Source: JBDTRY01 sp039931435 (lineage in GTDB: Bacteria > Acidobacteriota > Thermoanaerobaculia > Gp7-AA8). Taken from it: 24,847 nucleotides of DNA. Position 1 is the first letter of the stretch. Each line of letters opens with the position of its first letter. The notes under the pieces were generated by a model. It worked only from the letters and a program-made list of their open reading frames with translations. It was not told the origin of the DNA and ran no database searches. A program made the position numbers and the translations under genes. The stretch lies in assembly GCA_039931435.1 (NCBI GenBank), contig JBDTRY010000035.1, positions 1 to 24,847 on the forward strand, written 5' to 3'. Below are positions 7,262 to 16,121 of the stretch, piece after piece.

Positions 7262-9037
7262 TCAGTGGCCGAAGCTTTTCTCCCGAGCGGCGAGAAACTC
7301 GTCGCCACGATTCCAGGTCGGCAGTTGGCTCATGGTCGCCGCTTCCCAGCCGAGCCAGTAGCCCAGCTGGCCCATCTGCACACCTTCCGAGAAATCCCAG
7401 GCCGGATCGAACTGGTCGCTGGGCTGGTGGTAGCGGTGCTCGTTGTAATCTGTGAACTGCGCCATTCCCCACTCTTTCGGACGGCCGACATATTCGCTGC
7501 CCGGACTGATCGAGAACGAGGGAATGCCGGCCTTGGCCAGACTGAAATGATCGGATCGGTAGTATGAGCCCTGTTCGGGATGCTCGTCCGGATCGATGCG
7601 GATACCCATGGCCCGAGTCACTTTCTGGGCGATGGAATTGAAGGTCGTTCGCTCGACGCCGAGCATCGTCACGTTGCTCACCTTTCCGAATTGCTCGATG
7701 GCGTCGAAGTTCAGGTCTATGGCGGTTTTTCCGGCGGGAACGACGGGGTTGCCGGCATAGAACTCTGAGCCGCGCAGCCCTCCTTCCTCACCCGTGACCG
7801 AAGCGAAAAGTATCGATCGGGCCGGTCGAGGCTGAGTCTTCGACCAGACGCGCGCCATCTCGAGCAGGACCGCTACGCCGGTGGCGTTGTCGATTGCACC
7901 ATTGTAGATGGCGTCGCCATTCACAGGCGTGCCGATCCCGAGGTGATCGAAGTGCGCGGTGTACAGGACGAATTCGTCTTTGAGTTTCGGATCGCTGCCT
8001 TCCAATCGGGCCACCACGTTCGCGGTGTCCACAGGTTTGACCGTGCTGTTGATCGTGCCCACCACCTTCACCCCGAGAGGCACGGGTTTGAAGGAGCGTG
8101 AGTGGGCGCCCGCAGTGAGAACCGCGAGATCCTGACCGGCCATCTGCATCAGGCGAACGGCCACCGGTTGCGTGATCCAGGACGTCATTTTCAGCGCGGC
8201 CTCACCGGGCTTCAGGCGGACGTAGGGTCGCTCCCGACCCCAGGAGTTCCGAACGACATTCCATCCGTAGCCTGCCGTGTCATCAGTGTGAATGAGGATC
8301 GCCCCCGCTGCCCCGTGGCGCAGCGCTTCTTCATACTTGTAGGTCCAGCGGCCGTAATAGGTTCGCGATTTTCCACCGAAAAGCTGGGGCTCGGAGGAAG
8401 ATGCCGGCGGATCATCGACGAGCATGACCACGGTTTTGCCCTTGACATCCACGCCCTTGTAGTCATCCCAGGAATACTCCGGCGCAACGACTCCGTGTCC
8501 GACGAATACGAGATCCGACGAGAGCGGGGTGCTGGTGTTCTGGGTCTCATCCGTGGCCACGATCTCGTCGAGCAGTTTGAGATCCGAGCGCTGATCACCC
8601 TTGACGAAGGCCAGTGTCGTCGTCGGGACCGTAGCGATGCCGGTCAGTGGCACTTTCTGGAAATAGGACCCGCCATCGCCCGCGGGTGAAAGACCCATGG
8701 CCATGAATTGGGTGGCAATGTATTGCTCGGCGATCTTGTCTCCCCGCGTTCCAGGCCCACGACCCTCGAGCAGATCATCGGCCAGGAATCGCGTGTGCGC
8801 CCGGATCTGATCGGCGCTGAAAATGGCCATCTCGTCCGCGATGGCCGGCGGCGGGGCCATGGGGCTGGCAACCGACGACGTCATCGGAGGCGCAGGATCA
8901 GCCGGCATCGCAGAACCCTCAGCCCTCGCTGGCGCCGAAGAGGCGTGCTCCATGGCGGCCGCCGAGTCGGAATGGGAACAGCCGGCCAGAAGCAGCAGCG
9001 TGAGCGCTGCTCCGTACGAAATCGAGAGTGACCTCAT
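7262..9037 (-). CDS. M28-family zinc metallopeptidase lipoprotein
   Basis: The 591-aa protein starts with a lipoprotein signal (LTLLLLAGC), followed by a Ser/Ala/Pro-rich linker. An inserted protease-associated-like region (about 130-300) precedes the catalytic domain. All expected dizinc ligands of family M28 are in order: His362 in TAHFDHLG, Asp383 in GAIDNATG, the Glu417-Glu418 pair in TGEEGG (catalytic base and ligand), Asp445 in NFDAIE and His497 in YRSDHFSLAKAGIP. It should be an envelope-anchored aminopeptidase or carboxypeptidase that trims extracellular peptides. AGGAG sits seven bases before the ATG. It is not obviously in an operon. Confidence 0.9.
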   Translation of the reverse strand: MRSLSISYGAALTLLLLAGCSHSDSAAAMEHASSAPARAEGSAMPADPAPPMTSSVASPMAPPPAIADEMAIFSADQIRAHTRFLADDLLEGRGPGTRGDKIAEQYIATQFMAMGLSPAGDGGSYFQKVPLTGIATVPTTTLAFVKGDQRSDLKLLDEIVATDETQNTSTPLSSDLVFVGHGVVAPEYSWDDYKGVDVKGKTVVMLVDDPPASSSEPQLFGGKSRTYYGRWTYKYEEALRHGAAGAILIHTDDTAGYGWNVVRNSWGRERPYVRLKPGEAALKMTSWITQPVAVRLMQMAGQDLAVLTAGAHSRSFKPVPLGVKVVGTINSTVKPVDTANVVARLEGSDPKLKDEFVLYTAHFDHLGIGTPVNGDAIYNGAIDNATGVAVLLEMARVWSKTQPRPARSILFASVTGEEGGLRGSEFYAGNPVVPAGKTAIDLNFDAIEQFGKVSNVTMLGVERTTFNSIAQKVTRAMGIRIDPDEHPEQGSYYRSDHFSLAKAGIPSFSISPGSEYVGRPKEWGMAQFTDYNEHRYHQPSDQFDPAWDFSEGVQMGQLGYWLGWEAATMSQLPTWNRGDEFLAAREKSFGH

Positions 9038-9238
9038 GATTGAACTCCTATTGAAAGTAGTGGCATACGGCAGAGTGAGGACGCAGTTTTAGCAGAAAAC
9101 AGAGAAAGATCGCGACATCGAGACACTTTCAGCCTTTCCTGCAGTCAGGTTCATCCTTTCGATCAGCGGGTAGGGACGACCAGAAAGCATCGATCTTCCT
9201 CTGGCGCAGGACGGCCGAACCGGGCCAGAATTGCAACG

Positions 9239-9688
9239 ATGAACGACACGAAGATCGCCATTCGCCAGGCGACCGCGGAGGATCTTCCGGCGCTGCTCAT
9301 GCTCTACAGACAGCTCGACAGCGTCAACAGTGCTCTCACTCCTGAACGTCTGTCGGTCGTTTTCGCGGCGCTGTCGAGCTATCCCGACTACCACATCTAC
9401 CTGGCAGAAGACGACGGTACCATCGCCGGAACTTTCGCCCTGCTGATCATGGATACGCTCGGTGACCGGTGCGCCCCCGCGGGCATCGTCGAGGACGTGG
9501 TCGTGGATCGGTCCAGGCGGGGCCGCGGGGTCGGAGAATCGATGATGCAATTCGCCATGGATCGCTGCAGATTTCGAGGTTGCTACAAGCTCGTGCTCTC
9601 CAGCAACGTCCGCCGCGAGGACGCTCACCGGTTCTACGAAAGGATCGGTTTCGAACGGCACGGTTACAGTTTCCTGGTCAAGCTCTGA
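9239..9688 (+). CDS. GNAT-family N-acetyltransferase
   Basis: The 149-aa single-domain protein has the acetyl-CoA binding motif A, VEDVVVDRSRRGRGVGESMM, with the R-x-x-G-x-G loop. The opening IRQATAEDLPALLMLYRQL and closing DAHRFYERIGFERHGYSFL are also typical of the fold. The substrate cannot be told. No clear ribosome binding site precedes the ATG. The next gene starts 16 bp after its stop, so the two are likely co-transcribed. Confidence 0.86.
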   Translation: MNDTKIAIRQATAEDLPALLMLYRQLDSVNSALTPERLSVVFAALSSYPDYHIYLAEDDGTIAGTFALLIMDTLGDRCAPAGIVEDVVVDRSRRGRGVGESMMQFAMDRCRFRGCYKLVLSSNVRREDAHRFYERIGFERHGYSFLVKL

Positions 9689-9704
9689 CGAAGAGGAGTG
9701 GCCG

Positions 9705-10331
9705 ATGGGTTTGAAAGAGGAATGCACTCTCGAGTATGAAGGCCGGACGCCCTCCGGGACGGCGCTGCTGGAAACAGAGGAACTGATTTTCCGAGGCAGT
9801 TATCGATTGAAGATTCCTTTCGCCAGCATCCACGCGGTCGAGGACACCAGCGAGTGTCTGCGGGTCACATTCGGCGACGGACAGTGCGCTTCCTTCTTCC
9901 TGCCGGACCCGGAGATGTGGGCCAGGAAAATCCGGTCGCCGAAGGCGCGCATCGACAAGCTCGGAGTGACCACTAAAGACGTTGTCGCTCTGATAAACCT
10001 GCGCGACGAATCGCTGGAATCGGAGATCCGCACGAAGATGGCCAACGTTTCAATGCGTGTATCGGGAAAGACCACGATCATTTTTCTCGGAGCGAACGAC
10101 CGCTCGGACCTCGATCGCCTTCCTGATCTTCGCCGGCAAATGCACTGCGATGGCGCCATCTGGATCGTTCGCCCAAGGGGCCGCAAGGAGATCACCGAGT
10201 CCGACGTCATGAATCTGGCCAGGAAGGCCGGACTCGTCGACGTAAAAGTTGCGCGCTACTCCGCCACTCACACGGCGGAAAAGCTGGTAACCCGGCTGAA
10301 GGACCGCCAGAAATCCCGCTCACCCGGGTAA
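9705..10331 (+). CDS. two-domain protein: PH-like N-terminus plus DUF3052-like C-terminus
   Basis: The 208-aa soluble protein has two parts. Residues 1-75 look like a small beta module (CTLEYEGRTPSGTALLETEELIFRG, then IPFASIHAVEDTSECLRVTFGD), similar in pattern to bacterial PH-like domains. Residues ~85-200 (DKLGVTTKDVVALINLRDES, then DGAIWIVRPRGRKEITESDVMNLARKAGLVDVKVARYSATHTAEKLV) resemble DUF3052, whose function is unknown. GAGGAG precedes the ATG at good spacing. It follows the GNAT gene closely and may work with it. The domain calls rest on pattern memory, not a search. Confidence 0.68.
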   Translation: MGLKEECTLEYEGRTPSGTALLETEELIFRGSYRLKIPFASIHAVEDTSECLRVTFGDGQCASFFLPDPEMWARKIRSPKARIDKLGVTTKDVVALINLRDESLESEIRTKMANVSMRVSGKTTIIFLGANDRSDLDRLPDLRRQMHCDGAIWIVRPRGRKEITESDVMNLARKAGLVDVKVARYSATHTAEKLVTRLKDRQKSRSPG

Positions 10332-10335
10332 CCCT

Positions 10336-11001
10336 CTAGGCAAGCTGTTCCGCAAACCCTGTCAGGTCGCTGAACTCGAAGTCTGCTCTGGCTTCACCGA
10401 GCGGCGGTTGCGAGGTGCGGTTGATCCACGCTACCGGGATCTTCATTGCCGCCGCGGGAACAACATCGTGAAAGTAGCTTTGTGCTGCGTGAAGCCAGCG
10501 GGATTCCCCAATCGCTTTACGGGCTGCGACGAAGTGCCCGAGCTCCGGTTTGTAAGAGTGGACCTGCTGCGCGGTGATGACGAGATCGAAAGGGACGGTA
10601 AAGTGACGGAGCGTGCCGGCCAGAAGATCGTTGTCGACGTTCGACAGAATTCCAAGCCGGTAACCGGCCCCCTTCAATCGCTCGAGCGCCGTATTCGTGT
10701 CGGCGAACGGCATCCACACGGCGAGGCTGTCGGCCAGAAGCCCTGTCTGGGCATCATTCAACGTCCAGCCGAAGGTGCGCGCCACGCGGCGGGCAGTCTC
10801 GGACAGCACGTCACGATAAGGGAGATAGCTCTCCCCTTCCACCACCGGTTCGACTTCATGGTAGGCCTTGATGATCGCTTCCTTCGCCAGCCCGTGGCCG
10901 GCCTCACCGGCCGCCACCTGGAATGCGTCGCTCAGTCCCGTCTCCCAGTCGATGAGCGTCCCGTAGCAGTCGAAGGTAATGATGTCGAACTTCGCAGTCA
11001 T
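10336..11001 (-). CDS. haloacid dehalogenase, type II (HAD superfamily)
   Basis: The 221-aa protein has the HAD nucleophile motif ITFDCYGTLIDW (Asp11), which with its Tyr-Gly-Thr-Leu continuation is characteristic of (S)-2-haloacid dehalogenases. Motif II is GILSNVDND and the lysine motif is SYKPELGHF. The helical cap lies between. The usual reaction is hydrolytic removal of halide from short 2-haloacids with inversion, though many such genes act on phosphate esters instead. The start is placed at the ATG directly before AKFDIITFD; longer frames add unrelated residues and no upstream ribosome binding site is clear for either. Its end is only 4 bp from that of the convergent DUF3052-like gene. 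Confidence 0.85.
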   Translation of the reverse strand: MTAKFDIITFDCYGTLIDWETGLSDAFQVAAGEAGHGLAKEAIIKAYHEVEPVVEGESYLPYRDVLSETARRVARTFGWTLNDAQTGLLADSLAVWMPFADTNTALERLKGAGYRLGILSNVDNDLLAGTLRHFTVPFDLVITAQQVHSYKPELGHFVAARKAIGESRWLHAAQSYFHDVVPAAAMKIPVAWINRTSQPPLGEARADFEFSDLTGFAEQLA

Positions 11002-11057
11002 GGGGAAATCATACGTCACCGGAGATCGGCAGGCACCGGACCGGGGACAACGATTCT

Positions 11058-11903
11058 TCAGGTGCGCATCTGTTTCAGAGAAAGCACCGCAATTCCGGCG
11101 ATGGCCAGAACGAGCGCCGTCCATAGCACCGACGGGTGACGCTCCGACCATGGCCTGGTATCGTCTCGTGGACGATAAGCGGGATTGGGGGAAGGCGGAC
11201 CCATTTTCACTCTCGAGACCTCGCGCTCTTCAGTGAAAAATTTGGCGTAGTCGTAAATCGGCGGAACCACGTTCGGGTCTCCGTAAACGAGCCGGAGACC
11301 GGCGGCTGGCCGAAAGAAGATCCGCCGCTCTGCTGAGAAGACGCGCACGGAACGAATGGGAAGCGGCTCATCGTCCTCGTTATCGATGGTCAGAGTCTGT
11401 GTTCCTTCACGTTCACCGGGAATCATGATCCCCAGGGACTTCCTGTTCACGGACCGTTCAGCGCCCTCGCGCCACCGTTCGATGACGGTAGAGGCCAGGA
11501 CACGGTTTCTGGAATTCCTCACCGTCACCTGCCGCCGGAAGCTGGGGTGATCGTCGGGCACGTCTACGACGAGGCGGTCGATCGGTACCTTCGGCGTAGT
11601 GGACAGGCGGATCACGGTCTTCCGGGGCCACTGTTCGACCGCGGCGTGGGTGTTGATCGCCATCCAGGCGCCGGGAGCCTTACGCAATGCGTACGGAAGT
11701 TCCCGGCCGGCCCCGTCGTAGATGCGAACGTCTCCGAGGTCCGAGCGCGAACTCGTCCAGATGTCCTCGTCTACGGCGACGAATGCCTGCGCTGCGGAGG
11801 ACGGACAGGTGATGGTCCGCATTCGATGGAAGTGCTGCGGTGCCGGAACCGCGGCAGCCGTCATCAGCAGAATCGCCGGCAGCGCCGCTTCGATTATGGT
11901 CAC
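11058..11903 (-). CDS. DUF3999-like membrane protein, partner of the DUF2339 protein
   Basis: The protein is 281 aa with a GTG start that overlaps the stop of the upstream gene by four bases (GTGA), so translation is probably coupled. It begins with a signal peptide (VTIIEAALPAILLMTAAAVPAP) followed by a long beta-rich exported region (AVDEDIWTSSRSDLGDVRIYDGAGRELPYAL, then STVIERWREG, then IRSVRVFSAERRIFF). It ends in one transmembrane helix (SVLWTALVLAIAGIAVLSL) with a short cytoplasmic tail. This layout and the neighbouring DUF2339 gene match DUF3999. The known members are shorter or longer by lineage; function is unknown, presumably in the envelope with its partner. Confidence 0.72.
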   Translation of the reverse strand: MTIIEAALPAILLMTAAAVPAPQHFHRMRTITCPSSAAQAFVAVDEDIWTSSRSDLGDVRIYDGAGRELPYALRKAPGAWMAINTHAAVEQWPRKTVIRLSTTPKVPIDRLVVDVPDDHPSFRRQVTVRNSRNRVLASTVIERWREGAERSVNRKSLGIMIPGEREGTQTLTIDNEDDEPLPIRSVRVFSAERRIFFRPAAGLRLVYGDPNVVPPIYDYAKFFTEEREVSRVKMGPPSPNPAYRPRDDTRPWSERHPSVLWTALVLAIAGIAVLSLKQMRT

Positions 11904-13702
11904 GATCGATGAGAGGTCTCGTCGCCGAGCTTGAGTAGATTTCTCTGATAGACGAAGGATATGGCCAGCAAGATCACTCCCAGTGCAATGAAGCTGAGAA
12001 TGCGGTAACCACGCTCCAGCTCCGAGAGGTCGTAGAAGAACACTTTGATGATAGTGACGGCCATGAGAATCAGAGACATCCATCGCGTGAAGGACGAACG
12101 CTTGTAGAAGCCGGCGGCCATGAGGCTGGCGCTATAGATCATCCACACGGCGGAGAAAGTGAAATCGCGCATCAGATGTCCGGATGCATTCCTGCGGGAA
12201 AAGTCGGCCACCTCGAGATTGATGGCCAGCAGGGCCAGAATATTCAGCACGATGATGGAGAGAGTATGAACGTCCTTTTTCGAGGTGCCGCTCGCGGTGT
12301 GAAGGGCGATACCGGCGAAGATGGCCATGGCCAGTACGTATGTCAGGAAACGTGCATTGAGTATCAGATGCGCGGCTTCGATGTGATCGATGAAGATCAG
12401 CCGGAACAGACCCAGAACCAGGGCCGCATTTCCGAGGAAGCGGAGCAACGAGTCAGATTGCCTGGCAGCGACCCAGAGCAGTGCGGCCGCTTCGATCAGC
12501 CATCCAACCGTGATCCAGTGCGCATTGAGCTTCAAGGGAACCGCCACAGTTACCAGGCCGATTGCTGCAGCAACGTGGACCAGGGAAAGCGTGCGCACGC
12601 CGGGCGAATCGTCTTGTATGCGGCGGATCAACGCTCCGGCAAGAACATAAACCGCGGCCAGAAGAACAGCCAGCCACGCCAGCCAATCGTGAAATTCCTT
12701 CCAGAGAAGAATGTTGAGCTGCGCGAAGTAGGCGACGGCATTGGCCAGAATGAGAATCATCAGAACCGGTGAGGCCGTCGAAGGCACCGGTCCCGCCGCT
12801 TCCGGTTGGCGGGCCATCAACGGTGCCACCAGAAACATGACGAAAAAAAGCGTCGTGAATCCCACTGCCAGCGTGAGTTGGTCACGTGTGTACCAGCTGG
12901 CGTGCCAGGCGACGTAGAGCAGCAGTGTGGCCAGGAAGGCACCACCGGCGATGCGATGCCACGGCTTGACCAGCGACAGCACAAGCATGGCCGCATTGAG
13001 AAGCGCCAGATAGGAGAAGAGGGTCAGCGCGTGATTCTCGCCCGTTGAAAGAAGTACAGGAGTGAGGTAACCGCCAGCCAGCGCCAGTGCTGCAAGAATC
13101 TGTGCGTTCTGGCGAACGGCAATGAGTGCCGTGGCGCTGGTGACAACCACCATCCCACCGAAGGCAACAGCTGCCGGCACGAGATGAAAGACCTGAAACG
13201 AAGCCCAGAGCGAAAGGTAAAGGATGCCGATTCCCACGATCTTCAGCGAATAAGAGAAGAACTCGTGACCTCGCTTGCGGAATACCTCGCTCCAGAGCAC
13301 AACGCCGATACCGACCAGCAGCCCGATGGACACACGTCCTGCCGGACCGATCCAGTTGTTCTCAAAGGCGTACTTCAGGAAATAGGAAGTGCCGATCAGC
13401 ACCGCGGCGATTCCAATACGATTCAGCCACTGCCCTCCGATAACGCTCTCGAGACTGGCAGCGGTGCGGGGTGGCCGGAGCGGTAGGGAGAGCGGCGGCG
13501 GAGCGATGGGCGGCGGCGCTGGCGGAATGGTGGCCTCATCGGCCAGCTCCAGAGGTATAGGGGCTGTTTCCGCCACTGTTTGCGCAGTCTCCTGCATGAT
13601 GGCGGGGCCCGGAGAAAGAGCGGAACGGCGCTCCAACTCCAGGACGCGGCGTCGCAGTTCGATCAGTTCGGACCGAAGCTGCAGCAGGTCGCGCTCGTCC
13701 AT
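11900..13702 (-). CDS. DUF2339 polytopic membrane protein
   Basis: The 600-aa protein starts with a coiled coil (ERDLLQLRSELIELRRRVLELERR, residues ~3-28). A proline-rich stretch of roughly 30 residues follows (PPAPPPIAPPPLSLPLRPP), then the family's entry signature (SVIGGQWLNRIGIAAVLIGTSYFLKYAFENNWIG) and around 14-18 hydrophobic helices to the end. Members of DUF2339 are uncharacterised inner-membrane proteins with many helices. It sits first in a two-gene unit with the DUF3999-like gene. No ribosome binding site stands out before the ATG. The gene-to-mutY gap on the same strand is about 110 bp, without a visible terminator. Confidence 0.85.
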   Translation of the reverse strand: MDERDLLQLRSELIELRRRVLELERRSALSPGPAIMQETAQTVAETAPIPLELADEATIPPAPPPIAPPPLSLPLRPPRTAASLESVIGGQWLNRIGIAAVLIGTSYFLKYAFENNWIGPAGRVSIGLLVGIGVVLWSEVFRKRGHEFFSYSLKIVGIGILYLSLWASFQVFHLVPAAVAFGGMVVVTSATALIAVRQNAQILAALALAGGYLTPVLLSTGENHALTLFSYLALLNAAMLVLSLVKPWHRIAGGAFLATLLLYVAWHASWYTRDQLTLAVGFTTLFFVMFLVAPLMARQPEAAGPVPSTASPVLMILILANAVAYFAQLNILLWKEFHDWLAWLAVLLAAVYVLAGALIRRIQDDSPGVRTLSLVHVAAAIGLVTVAVPLKLNAHWITVGWLIEAAALLWVAARQSDSLLRFLGNAALVLGLFRLIFIDHIEAAHLILNARFLTYVLAMAIFAGIALHTASGTSKKDVHTLSIIVLNILALLAINLEVADFSRRNASGHLMRDFTFSAVWMIYSASLMAAGFYKRSSFTRWMSLILMAVTIIKVFFYDLSELERGYRILSFIALGVILLAISFVYQRNLLKLGDETSHRS

Positions 13703-13814
13703 CGAGGTTAAAGTACAGCGAACTCAGGTGTCACGCAACAGATGACGGTCCAGGGCGCGTGCAGCCCGACGGGCATCGGCATCGCCTTGTCCAATAGCGG
13801 CACTGGGATCTCGC

Positions 13815-14906
13815 CTACCCTGGTTGATGACATTTCAGGTACAGATCCACCGCCTTCCGCACATACGACGGATGCGGATGCCGGTGCAGGTCCTCGGGCG
13901 CGATCCACGTGTACTCGTCCGGGCAGTCAGCCACAGAACTGGTCGTATCCGCCGTCCAGACGGAAAATCGGATGCGCCGGTTCGTCACGGTATGGCGAAT
14001 CTGTCCCAGGAGGCGGACTGGTCGAAAAGAATTCACCGAAGCCTGCGGGAGCAACTGGTCGTTGCCGTGCGGCAGGTGCAGCATGCCCGTCATCAACGAA
14101 CCGCTCTCGCGGCGCACGAGGATTCGTCCACCGCCGTCGTCGACCACATAGACGGGGATGCTCAGGGACCGCGATTTCCTTACTGGCGCCGCCCGGGGAA
14201 GAACGTCGACGCGCGAGAGCGATCTCGCCTGGCATAGATCGGATAGAGGACAGATCTCGCAGCGGGGAACTGCCGCTTTGCAGAGGAGCGCGCCGAACTC
14301 CATCAAACCCTGATTCAGCATTCGTGGAGATCGCGCCGAATCCACAAGGCCGCTGGCCAGGGTCCATGTCTTCCGTTCGAGGGCACTGCTTCCCACGACA
14401 TCATCGAGATTCTCGAGGCGGGAGAGCACGCGTCTGACGTTGCCCTCGACGACCGGAGCGTGCAGATCGAAGGCAATCGATGCCAGGGCACCGGCTGTGT
14501 AGCGACCGATTCCGGGAATTGCGCGCAGAAGCTCAACGTCCGCTGGGAGACTTCCGGCGTGCCGCTCGCTGATCACCTGCGCTGCCTGATGCAGCATGCG
14601 CGCGCGGCGGTAGTAGCCAAGACCCGACCAGATCGACAGAACCTCATCGAGGTCCGATGCGGCCAATGCCTGGACGTCAGGAAATTTCTGAATGAACCTT
14701 TCGAAGTACGGGACGACAACTTCCATCCTCGTCTGTTGCAGCATGACCTCGGAGATCCATATGTGATACGGATGGTAAGATCTTCGCCAGGGAAGCGATC
14801 GCTGCGCGGTGCTGAACCAACCCTCGATCCGCGAGGCGATTACCTTCGCCCGGGATGCCGCAAGTGTTGGGCGGGCTGAGCTGGAGAGGTGAGCAGTCAA
14901 GAGCAA
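13815..14906 (-). CDS. mutY: A/G-specific adenine glycosylase MutY
   Basis: The 363-aa protein removes adenine opposite 8-oxoguanine in base-excision repair. Visible are the catalytic Glu53 in SEVMLQQT, the helix-hairpin-helix LRAIPGIGRYTAGALA, the [4Fe-4S] cysteine pattern C-x6-C-x2-C-x5-C (CKAAVPRCEICPLSDLC), and a C-terminal NUDIX-like 8-oxoG-recognition domain (SIPVYVVDDGGGRILVRRESG). The residue 101 positions after Glu53 is Glu154 (VVEGNVRRVLSR), where well-known MutY proteins have the catalytic Asp (LDGNVKRVLAR). The start is uncertain: a TTG at 14906 opens the frame, while another TTG two codons later (14900) sits six bases after AGGA and may be the true start. Divergent from gvpF. Confidence 0.88.
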   Translation of the reverse strand: MLLTAHLSSSARPTLAASRAKVIASRIEGWFSTAQRSLPWRRSYHPYHIWISEVMLQQTRMEVVVPYFERFIQKFPDVQALAASDLDEVLSIWSGLGYYRRARMLHQAAQVISERHAGSLPADVELLRAIPGIGRYTAGALASIAFDLHAPVVEGNVRRVLSRLENLDDVVGSSALERKTWTLASGLVDSARSPRMLNQGLMEFGALLCKAAVPRCEICPLSDLCQARSLSRVDVLPRAAPVRKSRSLSIPVYVVDDGGGRILVRRESGSLMTGMLHLPHGNDQLLPQASVNSFRPVRLLGQIRHTVTNRRIRFSVWTADTTSSVADCPDEYTWIAPEDLHRHPHPSYVRKAVDLYLKCHQPG

Positions 14907-14992
14907 TCCTGAACGGTTCGGGGCGCGGAAACTGCAACGGCCTTCAGGCAGGCTTCAATTCAGTATAGCGTCATCGGAGGCGAGGATAAGGC

Positions 14993-15781
14993 ATGGAGGA
15001 GCTCTCACAACCGACCGATAGCGAAGAAGGCAAGTACGTCTACTGCATCATCCGCTCTGAACAACCCCATGCCTTCGGGACGATCGGTATCGGCGGCCGC
15101 GGCGACGAGGTCTACACGGTGCACCATCGGGAGTTTTCCGCGGTGGTCTCGAACTGTCCGCTGATCATCTTCGACCCTACTCGGGAAAACGCCCTCTCCC
15201 ACGAGCACGTGAACGAAGTGGTGATGAAAGAGTTCACCGTTCTTCCCATGAGCTTCGGCACAGTCTTCCGTACCGAAAATGACATTCGGGAGTTTCTCAA
15301 GGGTACCTACGACGCCCTCGTCGAGGTTCTGGAGAAAATGGAAGGAAAGATCGAGTTCGGGCTGAAGGTGAACTGGGACAAGGACCGGGTCATCAGCGAG
15401 CTGGAAGACGAGAACGAGGAGATTACGCGCCTGAAGGAGGAGATCGCCTCAGCGCAGAGCACCTCCAATTACTTCTCGAAAATGCAGCTTGGCCGAGTGG
15501 TAGAGTCCGCCCTGCAGACAAAAGCAGATGGGTACGTCACCGAGATCTACGAGTCTCTTCGTGACGCGGCCGTGGCATCGCGATCGAATAAACCGATCGG
15601 CGACAAGATGATCATGAATGCCGCATTCCTGGTGGAACGCGACAAGACCCGGGCCTTCGACGAGAAAATATCGGAGATTGCGCGCAAGTACGAAAACAAA
15701 CTTTCGTTTCTTTACACCGGACCGTGGCCGCCTTATAACTTTGTGAACATTCGCCTGAAGCTGGAACGAGCCGAGCGTTAG
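14993..15781 (+). CDS. gvpF: gas vesicle protein GvpF/GvpL family, copy 1
   Basis: The 262-aa protein has the two ends typical of GvpF/L: KYVYCIIRSE at the start and FLYTGPWPPYNFVNIRL at the end. Between them are a conserved middle (HEHVNEVVMKEFTVLPMSFGTVF) and a coiled stretch (DENEEITRLKEEIA). GvpF/L are accessory proteins found in or with the vesicle and bind GvpA during assembly. Position first in the cluster, directly before gvpG, fits GvpF. A GAGGATAAGG purine stretch precedes the ATG. A TATAGC box at 14964-14969 could be the -10 of the cluster promoter; no good -35 is seen. Confidence 0.92.
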   Translation: MEELSQPTDSEEGKYVYCIIRSEQPHAFGTIGIGGRGDEVYTVHHREFSAVVSNCPLIIFDPTRENALSHEHVNEVVMKEFTVLPMSFGTVFRTENDIREFLKGTYDALVEVLEKMEGKIEFGLKVNWDKDRVISELEDENEEITRLKEEIASAQSTSNYFSKMQLGRVVESALQTKADGYVTEIYESLRDAAVASRSNKPIGDKMIMNAAFLVERDKTRAFDEKISEIARKYENKLSFLYTGPWPPYNFVNIRLKLERAER

Positions 15782-15803
15782 TCGCCGAGAGAGGTTGTCG
15801 ATC

Positions 15804-16121
15804 ATGTTCCTTCTTGATGACCTTCTGCTGCTGCCGATGAAGCTTCCCGTCACCGGCTTCAACTGGATCATGAAGCAGATCCAGACGATGGCCAACGACG
15901 AGCTCCTCGACGATCAGCCCTGGAAGGAGCGCCTCATCGAGCTTCAGATGAAGATCGAGCTCGGTGAAATCTCCGAAGTGGATTTCGCCCGCGAAGAAGC
16001 CATCGTCTTTCAACGGCTTCGCGAGATTCGCGCCCGGCGTGAAGAGATGGCAGCAGCAATGCGTTCCGACGCAGATGAGGAACCGGGCGTGAACGTCTAC
16101 ACCGGCTATGGAGAGCGATAG
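15804..16121 (+). CDS. gvpG: gas vesicle protein GvpG
   Basis: The 105-aa protein opens with the family signature MFLLDDLLLLPMKLPVTGFNWIMKQI, followed by a helical, charged region (KERLIELQMKIELGEISEVDFAREEAIVFQRLREIRARRE). GvpG is an essential accessory assembly factor that works with GvpF/L. The start is the ATG at 15804, nine bases after AGAGG; a TTG nine bases earlier is too close to it. The stop lies inside the next gene, which begins 14 bases earlier. Confidence 0.93.
   Translation: MFLLDDLLLLPMKLPVTGFNWIMKQIQTMANDELLDDQPWKERLIELQMKIELGEISEVDFAREEAIVFQRLREIRARREEMAAAMRSDADEEPGVNVYTGYGER

Noticed and set aside
13708..13908. 66-codon minus-strand frame between DUF2339 and mutY
   Set aside because: Overlaps the MutY C-terminus in another frame and shows no ribosome binding site or recognisable pattern.
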